From an uncultured bacterium (lineage in GTDB: Bacteria; Verrucomicrobiota; Lentisphaeria; Victivallales; UBA1829): a DNA stretch of 62,151 nt. Position numbers and translations under genes: made by a program. Below are positions 24,264 through 32,340 of this stretch, in pieces. The stretch is from contig URNX01000018.1 of assembly GCA_900549415.1 (NCBI GenBank), positions 1 to 62,151 of the forward strand, in the 5' to 3' direction. The stretch's first letter is position 1. Each line of letters begins with the position of its first letter. The notes below the pieces were generated by a model. The model had not been told where the DNA came from. It made no database searches and saw only the letters and a list, made by a program, of their open reading frames with translations.

Positions 24264-25370
24264 TTATATGGGGTTGTTGATTTTGGAAACGCTTTTACGC
24301 TGAACGATTTCCTGCGGACAGTAGAAAACCGGTTCATTCAGATGCTTGCCCAGCGCAATCTCCACCGCGTGGCGGCAGAGAACGCTGTAGTCGGGGCGGA
24401 GGACGGTCAGCGGCGGATTGCTGTATTCAAACCATTTGGAGTCTCCTTCGCTGATAACGGTGATATCTTCGGGGACGCTGAGTCCGGCTTCCGCGAGGAG
24501 CGGAATCGCGGCGAATGCGCCGGGGGTGGACTCGAAGACGAGAGCCGTAATCTCTTTTTCGCGAATCATATCCAGGTTCTTTTCCGTTATTTTCCGGGCG
24601 GCGTTGATTGAGCTGTCCCACGAATGAATCGTTTCGGAGAAAGCGCAGACTTCCGCCTTTTTCCCAAGTTTTGCACGCAGACGCTTGAACATCGCATTCT
24701 GCTTTAGCCGTCCGTAATCGTTCAGCGGTTCGTTCCGGATGCTGCCGATGCGTGAGTGCCCGTTTGCAAGCAGCGTATCCGCAATGAGCATTCCCGCCTG
24801 CGCGGGATCATGGGCGAGCTCATAAAGATTAGACGGCTTTTCGTCGTAAAAGTTCACTGCGTCGATCAAAAGAACCGGAAACGGCAGCGAAGCCAGGAAC
24901 TCCAGTTCGTGGAATGAATAGCGGTCGGTCGTTGGAACGATGCAGAGCGCATGACAGTTCGGACATTCCCGCGCGGCATCCGCGATCATCTGAATAGTCG
25001 TCGAGGAGGTCGTTTTGTAGGAGACGGTTCCCAGTCCGTTCTGTTTTGCGTACTGCTCAATCATAAAAGCGGTGCTCCAAAGCTGTTCGGAGGGATAATC
25101 CGGGTATGCCACGAGGATATTTTCCGTATGCTGAGCTTCCACGGGGAACTTCACATCCTCCGGGTTGCGCGCGGCCATGATGCCGCGTCCCTGCCGGCGG
25201 ATGATCACCTGTTCATGTTCCAGTTCCAGCAGCGCCTGATTGACGGTCACCATGGCGACATTGAACCGGCGCATCAGAGTACGCACGGACGGCATGTTGT
25301 TGACCGCCTCCGGCTTCAGCGCCTCGTTCTTCAGATACTCTTTGATCTGCACATATTTCGGTGTCGGCAT
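24264..25370 (-). CDS. GntR/LacI-type transcriptional regulator, cassette 2
   Basis: 368 residues. A GntR winged helix occupies about residues 1-70 (YVQIKEYLKNEAL, MPSVRTLMRRFNVAMVTVNQAL, QVIIRRQGRGIMAAR). A LacI-type sensor follows (ENILVAYPDYPSEQ, LPFPVLLIDAVNFYDEKPSN, ADTLLANGHSRIGSIR, DITVISEGDSKWFEYSNPPLTVLRP). ATG 25370 is chosen because the ATG codons at 25427 and 25415 lie inside or at the promoter elements. It heads cassette 2 and likely senses a mannose-type sugar. It shares design and promoter with the cassette 1 regulator, although the two proteins differ widely in sequence. Confidence 0.86.
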   Translation of the reverse strand: MPTPKYVQIKEYLKNEALKPEAVNNMPSVRTLMRRFNVAMVTVNQALLELEHEQVIIRRQGRGIMAARNPEDVKFPVEAQHTENILVAYPDYPSEQLWSTAFMIEQYAKQNGLGTVSYKTTSSTTIQMIADAARECPNCHALCIVPTTDRYSFHELEFLASLPFPVLLIDAVNFYDEKPSNLYELAHDPAQAGMLIADTLLANGHSRIGSIRNEPLNDYGRLKQNAMFKRLRAKLGKKAEVCAFSETIHSWDSSINAARKITEKNLDMIREKEITALVFESTPGAFAAIPLLAEAGLSVPEDITVISEGDSKWFEYSNPPLTVLRPDYSVLCRHAVEIALGKHLNEPVFYCPQEIVQRKSVSKINNPI

Positions 25371-25417
25371 GGTGTTGTGCTTTCTGTTGTTTTGACTACT
25401 GTACTGGTACGGCATTA

Positions 25418-25446
25418 ATTGTACCACATAATCGCGATTTTGTCAA
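25418..25446 (-). promoter_or_regulatory. Sigma70 promoter of the cassette 2 regulator
   Basis: On the minus strand TTGACA (25446-25441) and TACAAT (25423-25418) are 17 bp apart. The spacer contains TCGCGATTATGTGG, matching the cassette 1 regulator promoter. An inverted repeat GGTAC/GTACC spans about 25406-25425, near the -10 and start site, and could be an operator. Confidence 0.8.
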
Positions 25447-25580
25447 GGGGGTTAACAGAAAAAATATCGTAAATTTCTTTGTTTCTCTTGTTTTCGGGAA
25501 ACCGGAAACGCTTTTATCCGCGGGAAACGTGTCTGCTGGAGACAGGGAGGCTGATTTCCTCTGATTGAAATTTTATATGC

Positions 25581-26822
25581 TCAGCCTAGGATTTGTCTGC
25601 AGAGACGTCTGATTTCCCACACAATCCGTCCGTAGACGGGTGAGGGGTGGAGAGCATTCAATTCATCGCTCAAAGCATTTGCTTTTTCCGGCAGCAGAGC
25701 TGCCAGTTCCTGAAGTTCGTTTAAAATCATTTTAGGACTGAAACTGCACTTGAGAGCCATCGTGCTGAAATGAGTTTGCGACATCTGTCCCATGCGGGTT
25801 TCTCCTCCGATGTTCATGGCGAAGCACTTGTTCATATTGTCGTAAACCATCGTGGAGAGGAGGTCGTATGCGGGGGCAAACATTGGTTTCCCTGCATGGT
25901 ATAATACCGCATAATTTTTTGCATGCGCATCGCAATTTCCAATCAGAAAGTTAAAAATCACAAGGCGGATAAAATTCATGCGATCCCTTGCTGGCATGTG
26001 CATGAGAGACATCTTTTCGAGGCATTCTTCGATTCCCGGTCCTCCGTCTTCCTGGTATTTCAATTTCGGCGGGATGTTCAGTATCTGACAGAAATCCTCC
26101 TGATGCAGACGGCGTGTCACCCCGTTTTCAACAATCCGGTCAAAACGCTCAACAACATAGAAATCTTCCTCGTTCAAACGGAGAATGAAGCATTCTGCGA
26201 CTGGAATGCTGCAGAGTTTTGCCAGTTTCATGCAGAAGAGTTCATTGTAGACAGAATCGGGAATCCCGGTAATTGCCGGTTTGATGATATGTGTGGAAGG
26301 CGTTCCGTACAGAGGCAAAGAGACTTTTCCTGCGTTGACGCATGCCACAAGTTTTTCCTGTGACCCCGCGCCGGAAATCCGGACTCCTTCATCACCAGCG
26401 TCGAGTGGGCGGAAAGCCAGATTGTCAAGAATAGTGTATGCTTCAGAGTCCGACAGATCCCGGAAGACGGGCTTTGTTAAAGCCGATGGAGTATTGCCGG
26501 CCGGGTAAAATGAGACCGCACCGGCGCAATCTTCGCCAATGCGCTTCAGAAGGCCGAATGTATTTTCCGGAGATGTTCCAAGCACCATGGCGACAGCGTT
26601 GCGCATCCGTTCATCCGGCAGCAGATTTGAAAAGAAATTTTCCACTGCGGGATCTGTGAATTCTGCGTCTGTCAGCGGCAGATTCTGCGACAGCGGGTAT
26701 GCGGACGGGCTGTTCAGAAATTCGGCGGAATAGCGGAATGACATTGTCCCGTTGTTTTCAGAAAGTTTTCCGATATTTGTTTCATTCAGGAAAACATCCA
26801 GTTCATCATGCGGTTCGGTCAT
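25581..26822 (-). CDS. hipA: HipA-type toxin, serine/threonine kinase
   Basis: 413 residues, slightly shorter than the 440 of Escherichia coli HipA. The two-lobed kinase fold is recognisable. Ser150 lies in ISGAGSQEKLV, at the place of the autophosphorylated Ser150 of the model protein. Further motifs are THIIKP, FYVVERFDR, HQEDFCQ, the catalytic Asp298 in NFLIGNCDAHAKNY and the metal-binding Asp320 in FAPAYDLL. HipA phosphorylates glutamyl-tRNA synthetase and drives dormancy; all key residues are present, so it is probably active. The gene follows hipB with a 6-nt gap. Confidence 0.93.
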   Translation of the reverse strand: MTEPHDELDVFLNETNIGKLSENNGTMSFRYSAEFLNSPSAYPLSQNLPLTDAEFTDPAVENFFSNLLPDERMRNAVAMVLGTSPENTFGLLKRIGEDCAGAVSFYPAGNTPSALTKPVFRDLSDSEAYTILDNLAFRPLDAGDEGVRISGAGSQEKLVACVNAGKVSLPLYGTPSTHIIKPAITGIPDSVYNELFCMKLAKLCSIPVAECFILRLNEEDFYVVERFDRIVENGVTRRLHQEDFCQILNIPPKLKYQEDGGPGIEECLEKMSLMHMPARDRMNFIRLVIFNFLIGNCDAHAKNYAVLYHAGKPMFAPAYDLLSTMVYDNMNKCFAMNIGGETRMGQMSQTHFSTMALKCSFSPKMILNELQELAALLPEKANALSDELNALHPSPVYGRIVWEIRRLCRQILG

Positions 26823-26828
26823 CGTTCA

Positions 26829-27059
26829 TCACTCCTTGTCGTAAGGACTGCGGATGTATACGACAACGCCGAGCGTGGAAAGAACCCGCAGGGTTTTGCC
26901 GAGATGACAGGTCTCTTTTCCATTTTCCAGGTCACTGACAAAACGGACGCCTGTATTGGCAAGCCCGGCCAGCTGTGCCTGAGTCACTCCCTGGGATTTG
27001 CGCAATTCCCGAACCCGTGCACCAAGTTCTGCACTCGTCAGCAATCCGTCGTCTTTCAT
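26829..27059 (-). CDS. hipB: HipB-type antitoxin and autorepressor (XRE)
   Basis: 76 residues, essentially one XRE helix-turn-helix (ELGARVRELRKSQGVTQAQLAGLANTGVRFVSDLENGK). AGGAG precedes ATG 27059. HipB dimers neutralise HipA and bind operators upstream of their own operon. Four identical candidate operators lie at 27082-27250, the first one directly after the -10 hexamer, which fits tight autorepression. Confidence 0.92.
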   Translation of the reverse strand: MKDDGLLTSAELGARVRELRKSQGVTQAQLAGLANTGVRFVSDLENGKETCHLGKTLRVLSTLGVVVYIRSPYDKE

Positions 27060-27081
27060 GGCGTTCTCCTGATATTCAATT

Positions 27082-27250
27082 TTTTACCGATCGGGAATAA
27101 TATAGCATCGTTTTGTAAAAAATCAAATAAATTTTACCGATCGGGAATAATGCAACATTTATTGATGTGCAACAGTAGATTTTTTTACCGATCGGGAATA
27201 TTTTGCTGTTTTTCGGCATGTGACGGCTGAAATTTTACCGATCGGGAATA
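27082..27250. repeat. Array of four HipB operator candidates with 50-bp period
   Basis: The 18-mer TTTTACCGATCGGGAATA occurs four times without a mismatch, at 27082-27099, 27132-27149, 27183-27200 and 27233-27250, so the start-to-start distances are 50, 51 and 50 bp. Each copy is centred on the perfect palindrome CCGATCGG. The DNA between copies is AT-rich and unrelated. The copy nearest hipB overlaps the promoter start region. Confidence 0.9.
27099..27126 (-). promoter_or_regulatory. hipBA promoter
   Basis: On the minus strand TTGATT (27126-27121) and TATATT (27104-27099) are 16 bp apart. The -10 hexamer runs straight into operator copy one (27082-27099), so bound HipB would block RNA polymerase. 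Confidence 0.65.
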
Positions 27251-27281
27251 ATTGAACTTGTCCTGACCCGGTTATATGAAA

Positions 27282-27318
27282 ACGCGTTTGCCGGAGCTGA
27301 GAACTCCGGCAAACGCGT
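27282..27318. terminator. Strong bidirectional hairpin after the symporter gene
   Basis: ACGCGTTTGCCGGAG (27282-27296) is a perfect 15-bp inverted repeat of 27304-27318 around a 7-nt loop. On the minus strand TTTT follows the stem, 23 nt after the symporter stop, as expected of an intrinsic terminator. It insulates the hipBA operator region from transcription coming from the symporter. Confidence 0.85.
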
Positions 27319-27341
27319 GCTGTTTTGTTGAGACGGGAAGT

Positions 27342-29633
27342 TTATTTCTGCTGCTCTGCGTCTTCTGCGAGAACCTGCCCGTTGTCGTCGGGGTTTTCCA
27401 CGCGGCGAGCGAGGTCGCGGAAGAGACGGATGGTGTCATGCGTTCCGCCGATCATAAACCAGACAGTCGAGATGAGTCCGGTTGCCACGGGGACGGCAAG
27501 GAAGGTGACCCAGAAGTAGGTGTTCCACCAGCTCTTCGGCCAGCTCTGGAAGAGGTTCCAGATGAGCGGAACGAGGAAGGCCAGAACGAAGTTGTAGAGG
27601 AAGAGCGCGAAGACCGACCAGGCAATGATTCTGTCGCCGCGGGAGTATTCCGGGGTGATGCCGACCATCTTGTCGAGGATCAGGGTCTTGATGGAGAATT
27701 TCGTCTTTCCCGCGGGGACTTCGTCTTCTCCGTCGCTGTACTCGCCTCTGTGGAGAAGCTTGTCGAGGTTGAAGGGTTTGTAGAAGATGAACGAGAAGGC
27801 GACATACCCGATGATGGAGAGCATGATTGAGATGAAGAGAATCTCATAGGAGTTGATCGGGAACTTCACCGGATCCATGCTCCAGCGGATCCAGGGATCG
27901 AAGGGGGCGCTGACGGCGACGAGGAAGCTGTCGAGGGATTCCACCCAGCCGTTGGCGTCGAGCCACGGATAGATTGTTTTCGCCCAGTTTCTCTGGAAGA
28001 TGAGTCCGAGGACGGAGGTTCCGGAGCCGAGAATCAGCGACGCCCATGCGCCGGCGAGGTTTCCGAAGCGCGTGTAGAGTCCGAACACCATGATCGGTCC
28101 CGAACCGCCGAGCCAGATTGCCGTGAGGATGGTCATGAGCATGTTGATGTAGTCCATCTGCGTCATGAACATGGCTGCGAGGAGGAAGAAGATTGCGACG
28201 CCGAGAGTGGTGAAACGGATGAGCGTGATGTGTTTTTCCGGTGTGATGCGCTTTTTGAACAGCGGCAGGATCATGTCCTGCGTAATGCAGCAGGAGGCGT
28301 TGAAGAGACGTGCATCATCGGTCGAAATCAGCAGCATCACCATGAGCAGACAGAAGAAGCCGATGAGACCGACGGGGAAAAGTTTGCTTGTGACAACCGG
28401 CATCAGCATCTGGTTGTAGAGGGAGCGGTACTGCTGGAATTCCGCGAGCGCCTCCGGGGAGTCTCCGAGCGACTGGCGAACTGTGTCGAAGTAGCGGGTG
28501 TCAAGGTTTTTCGACTGGGAGATTGGAGCATCTTTCCCAATTTCATGGCGGATGTCCGGAAGTGCGGCGAGCGCATTTTTCGCTGCATCTCTGCGTGCGG
28601 GATCCGCAACTGCTTCATCAAGGACGCGTGAGGAGAGTTCCTGGCGGACCTCGTTGTTGGTGACTTTGAAATGATTGTTTTTGTCGAGAGCGGCAAAGTT
28701 TCCGCTGTTCATGAACACGTAGGTGAGCAGAGCGAGGATGCCGATCATCATGAGTCCGAGTCCGCCGCGCCATGCACCGAGAATGCCGGCCATTTTCTGT
28801 TCATGCGGGGTGCGCCCGGCGTTGGAGGCGTCGTTGCCGATCCAGCTGGCGCGGTTCATGATGGAGCTGGTCACCTGCGTTACGAGCGCAAAAATGTTGA
28901 AATCGCGGAACTGAGCGACGTCGTACGGGTTGATGAAGCTTTCCTGCGGGACGCGGTCCCAGAGCAGGGGAGTGACGTCGACGTCCCAGGAGAGTTTGAG
29001 GATGATGAATCCGACGATCATGACGAAGATGGGGTACGAGAGCACCGCCTGAAGACTGTCTGTAATGAGGAGGGAGATTCGTCCTGCCGGCCAGAGAATC
29101 AGCATCGCGAGAACCAGGCAGGTGGCGACGATGATGACGTAGCAGGGAAGGTTGATTCCGCAGATCATGATTTTGTGCGGCAGTCCGAGGTAATAGAGGA
29201 AGAAGTTTGCCGCGATCGCCGGTCCGAGCGCGTTTGTGGTCATTTCGGAGAATGTGCTGATGAACGCGGTGAAGATTCGGAAGAATTTGCTGCCGTAGCG
29301 CAGTTCAATGAACTGTCCTTTCGAGAGACAGCGGGTCTGGCGCCAGCGGTATGTGCAGAATCCGGTAAGAGCGAGAACAAGGCTGATCGGGGTGAGGATG
29401 TTGTTCCAGAAGGAGATGCCGAATCCGGTCTGATATGTCTGTTCGCATCCGGCGATGAGGATGATGACGGAGAGCCATGACATGAGGTCTCCGACGGAGA
29501 TGACGTACCGTCCGGCGACGCGTCCCGCCGCAAGGAAATCCGCCGCGCTCCGCGCGTACCGTTTAGCGTAAAAAGCGATGCCGATGATGAAAACCACGGG
29601 CACGACGACGATCAGCCAGTCGATCCAGCTCAT
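27342..29633 (-). CDS. Sodium/solute symporter (SSS family)
   Basis: 763 residues, long for this family (usually 480-600). The N-terminal part follows the SSS pattern: about fifteen membrane helices, with YAKRYARSAADFLAAGRVAGRYVISVGDLMSW in helices 1-2 and RCLSKGQFIELRYGSKFFRIF after helix 3. An extracytoplasmic insertion of roughly 110 hydrophilic residues lies near 325-430 (DKNNHFKVTNNEVRQELSSRV onward), and a long cytoplasmic stretch follows near 630. These transporters use the sodium gradient to import sugars, amino acids or organic acids. The substrate is unknown. It is a single-gene unit with its own promoter and strong terminator. Confidence 0.85.
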   Translation of the reverse strand: MSWIDWLIVVVPVVFIIGIAFYAKRYARSAADFLAAGRVAGRYVISVGDLMSWLSVIILIAGCEQTYQTGFGISFWNNILTPISLVLALTGFCTYRWRQTRCLSKGQFIELRYGSKFFRIFTAFISTFSEMTTNALGPAIAANFFLYYLGLPHKIMICGINLPCYVIIVATCLVLAMLILWPAGRISLLITDSLQAVLSYPIFVMIVGFIILKLSWDVDVTPLLWDRVPQESFINPYDVAQFRDFNIFALVTQVTSSIMNRASWIGNDASNAGRTPHEQKMAGILGAWRGGLGLMMIGILALLTYVFMNSGNFAALDKNNHFKVTNNEVRQELSSRVLDEAVADPARRDAAKNALAALPDIRHEIGKDAPISQSKNLDTRYFDTVRQSLGDSPEALAEFQQYRSLYNQMLMPVVTSKLFPVGLIGFFCLLMVMLLISTDDARLFNASCCITQDMILPLFKKRITPEKHITLIRFTTLGVAIFFLLAAMFMTQMDYINMLMTILTAIWLGGSGPIMVFGLYTRFGNLAGAWASLILGSGTSVLGLIFQRNWAKTIYPWLDANGWVESLDSFLVAVSAPFDPWIRWSMDPVKFPINSYEILFISIMLSIIGYVAFSFIFYKPFNLDKLLHRGEYSDGEDEVPAGKTKFSIKTLILDKMVGITPEYSRGDRIIAWSVFALFLYNFVLAFLVPLIWNLFQSWPKSWWNTYFWVTFLAVPVATGLISTVWFMIGGTHDTIRLFRDLARRVENPDDNGQVLAEDAEQQK

Positions 29634-29659
29634 TCTTCTTCTCCTGAGTTTAGTATATC

Positions 29660-29696
29660 ACTGTTTCGGTACAGTTAAGCTAGCATAAAAAGGAGA
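29660..29696 (-). promoter_or_regulatory. Promoter and palindrome upstream of the symporter gene
   Basis: On the minus strand TTGACT and TAGCTT are separated by 16 bp (about 29701-29674). Overlapping the start region is an inverted repeat, ACTGT (29660-29664), six bases, ACAGT (29671-29675), a possible operator. AGGAG precedes ATG 29633. Confidence 0.45.
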
Positions 29697-29845
29697 AAAG
29701 TCAAGGACGCAACAGTAAAAATGTACAGGGCTCACGAGAATTGTTTTCCTGCATCGCGAGTTGGAGGAAGAGAGGTGTGTACGGTTTTTCCCCGGTTTGG
29801 AAAACGGAAATTTTTGAATTCGCCCGATGAAAAATATCTCAGCCA

Positions 29846-29874
29846 TTGTACTTTCTGCAAAACGGTGATATATT
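29846..29874 (+). promoter_or_regulatory. recQ promoter
   Basis: TTGTAC (29846-29851) and TATATT (29869-29874) are 17 bp apart, 23 nt before ATG 29898. The stretch 29702-29845 between this and the symporter promoter holds nothing I recognise. Confidence 0.7.
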
Positions 29875-29897
29875 ATCCGGTTGCAAAAGGATGACGG

Positions 29898-32246
29898 ATG
29901 AATCAGGAAGTACATGATACACTGAAACGCTATTTCGGCTTTGATACGTTTCTCGACAATCAGGAGCCGGTTGTCGAGGATATTCTCGCGGGAAAAGACC
30001 TCTGCGTCATCATGCCGACGGGAGCGGGGAAATCGCTCTGCTACCAGCTTCCGATTCTGATGAAGGAACACTATGGGATTGTTGTTTCCCCGCTGATCTC
30101 GCTGATGAAAGATCAGGTTGACTCCCTCTGCGGAAAAGGAATACCCGCGGCGTACATCAACTCGTCGGTCTCCATGGCGGAGCAGCACCGGATTCTCGAT
30201 GATACCGACGCCGGTTTTGTAAAACTGCTCTACGTCGCCCCCGAACGTTTCCAGACGGAATCCTTTCAGAATTTTCTCTACCGCTGTCCGCCGGACATCA
30301 TGGTTGTGGATGAAGCGCACTGCATCAGCCAGTGGGGACACGATTTCCGTCCGGCGTATACACGGCTCGGCGAGATTATCGAACGCTATTCCATCAAACA
30401 GGTCTGCGCGTTCACCGCAACCGCGACGACGCAGGTTCGCGATGACATTCTTGCCCAGCTTCACCGTCCGGAGATGGAACTGCGCGTCGCCGGATTCAAG
30501 CGTCCGAATCTTTCGTTTTCCGTAATTCAATGTTCGGGGGCGGAGGACAAGAACCGCGTTCTCAAGAAACTGCTTCAGCGCAAAGTGCCGACGATCGTCT
30601 ACGCCTCCACCCGCAAGGCTGTCGATCAGCTCCACGAGGAGTTCGGCATGATTCCGTATCATGCGGGAATGAGCGATGAGATGCGCACGGAAGCCCAGAA
30701 CCGTTTCATGAACGATCCGTGTCCGGTGCTCGTCGCAACAAATGCGTTCGGCATGGGGATTGACCGCCCCGACGTCCGCCTTGTCGTTCATTACAACATC
30801 ACCGGTTCGCTCGAAGCCTATTATCAGGAGGCCGGACGCGCCGGGCGGGACGGCGAACCCGCCGACTGCGTGCTTCTCTTTTCCTACAGCGACCGCTTCA
30901 TTCAGGAGTTCATGCTTGACATGAACAATCCGTCCGAAGCCCTGATCCGCGAAGTTTACGACGTCCTCTTCCAGATGGCAATGGAACAGAAGAGCAATTC
31001 GATCGACGTTACGCCGGGCGAGATTTTCCCCCGTCTGGAACATGCCACGAAGGAGGGGCAGATTCCGCCCGTCCTTGCGATTCTGGAACGCTGCGGCTGC
31101 ATTGAGCGCGGATACCGTCAGCAGAACAACGGCACGCTTGTCATTCCCGGTGACCTTGCGGAACTTTCTGTCGCCCACGCGGGACAGGCAACTCAGCGTT
31201 CCCGTTTTCTGTTTCGTGTGATTCAGAATTTCGGCGACCGTCTGAAGAGCGGCGTTTCCTGTTCCTGCGACCAGCTTGCGCGCATTGCGGGACTCAACAC
31301 CGATCAGATCAAGCGGGTTCTCTCAAACTTGCATCAGAATAAATGCCTGAACTGGACGGCTCCGTTTTCCGGGCGGTCCATAACGCTTCTGCATCCCGAT
31401 GACGAGGAGCTGAATATCGACGTCTCCGGTATCGCGCGCAAACGCGAGATGGAGTTCCGCCGTCTGGATGAGGTGATTGGTTATACGCGGACGCGCAAGT
31501 GCCGTCAGGATTATCTGATTTCCTATTTCGGGGAAGAGGTCGGCGACTGGCGCTGCCGCAACTGCGACAACTGCGGAGCCGCCGTCGGTTCCGGCTCCGG
31601 CCCGCGCGAGCTGACCGAAGCGGAGGAGGATGCCGTCCGCACGATCCTTCATACAATCGACGCCTTTTCCGGCCGGCTCGGGCGCGGCAAGCTGAGTCTG
31701 ATTCTTGCCGGAGCGCGCCGTCCGGAGCTTGTTGAGCGCGGACTTGACCGCAATCCGTTTTTCGGCAAGCTGAAGGCGTTGAAGCAGAACAATATTCTTG
31801 CGTACATGAAAGCGCTTGAAGATGTGGGCTGTCTGGAACGCGTCGGCAATCCGGAGTACCCGTGTCTGGATCTGACCTGTTTCGGCGGGAACATTCTGCG
31901 CGGAGTGGAAAAGGTGAAGCTTTCTCTGCCTGATGTGGATTTGCCGCCGCGCCGTTCCGCGAAAGCCCGGACGGAGCATGCGCATCCGGTTCGGACCGCT
32001 TCTTCATCGCCGGAAGAGCTCGGTTTGTATGAGCGTCTCCGTCTTGTCCGCGCGCAGATGGCGGAGAGACGTCAGGTCCCGGTCTATTGTATTCTTTCCA
32101 ATGATGCGCTTGCCGGTTTAGCCGAATCGAAGCCTTCCACTCCGGATGAGGCTTTGGAGATTCGCGGAATCGGTATGGCGAAGCTCACTACAATCATTCC
32201 GCCGTTTCTCAAGGAAATCGCCAGATGGCAGGCGGAAAATAAGTGA
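29898..32246 (+). CDS. recQ: RecQ-type ATP-dependent DNA helicase
   Basis: 782 residues, longer than the 609 of Escherichia coli RecQ. Helicase motifs are complete: Walker A MPTGAGKS (39-46), VVDEAHCISQWGHDFRP (about 135), FTATAT, YHAGMSDEMR, NAFGMGIDRPDVR and YYQEAGRAGRDG. The RecQ zinc cluster (CRQDYLISYF then WRCRNCDNC, about 535-560), a winged-helix region and a C-terminal HRDC domain (LYERLRLVRAQMAE to IRGIGMAKLTTI) follow. Extra length lies between the zinc region and HRDC. It unwinds DNA 3' to 5' in recombination and replication repair. Single-gene unit. Confidence 0.95.
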   Translation: MNQEVHDTLKRYFGFDTFLDNQEPVVEDILAGKDLCVIMPTGAGKSLCYQLPILMKEHYGIVVSPLISLMKDQVDSLCGKGIPAAYINSSVSMAEQHRILDDTDAGFVKLLYVAPERFQTESFQNFLYRCPPDIMVVDEAHCISQWGHDFRPAYTRLGEIIERYSIKQVCAFTATATTQVRDDILAQLHRPEMELRVAGFKRPNLSFSVIQCSGAEDKNRVLKKLLQRKVPTIVYASTRKAVDQLHEEFGMIPYHAGMSDEMRTEAQNRFMNDPCPVLVATNAFGMGIDRPDVRLVVHYNITGSLEAYYQEAGRAGRDGEPADCVLLFSYSDRFIQEFMLDMNNPSEALIREVYDVLFQMAMEQKSNSIDVTPGEIFPRLEHATKEGQIPPVLAILERCGCIERGYRQQNNGTLVIPGDLAELSVAHAGQATQRSRFLFRVIQNFGDRLKSGVSCSCDQLARIAGLNTDQIKRVLSNLHQNKCLNWTAPFSGRSITLLHPDDEELNIDVSGIARKREMEFRRLDEVIGYTRTRKCRQDYLISYFGEEVGDWRCRNCDNCGAAVGSGSGPRELTEAEEDAVRTILHTIDAFSGRLGRGKLSLILAGARRPELVERGLDRNPFFGKLKALKQNNILAYMKALEDVGCLERVGNPEYPCLDLTCFGGNILRGVEKVKLSLPDVDLPPRRSAKARTEHAHPVRTASSSPEELGLYERLRLVRAQMAERRQVPVYCILSNDALAGLAESKPSTPDEALEIRGIGMAKLTTIIPPFLKEIARWQAENK

Positions 32247-32340
32247 AAAGAAGAGTTTTTTATTTTTTAATTTGCTTTTTATGTCTTAAGGATATATTGC
32301 ATATAGTGTTGAAACAGCTGATAGCAGGAGGGCTTGTAAA

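Noticed and set aside
24285..25516. A 13-nt word GGAAACGCTTTTA at both 24285-24297 and 25504-25516, containing an AANCGNTT core like LacI-family sites.
   Set aside because: The first copy lies inside the end of the regulator coding region, and the regulator has a GntR rather than LacI DNA-binding domain, so a shared operator is not supported.
29658..31178. A 506-codon minus-strand frame opposite recQ, and similar long frames such as 40110-42038 opposite argJ/argB.
   Set aside because: They lie antisense to clear conserved genes, lack ribosome sites, and encode low-complexity Arg/Val/Phe-rich sequence typical of shadow frames in GC-rich DNA.
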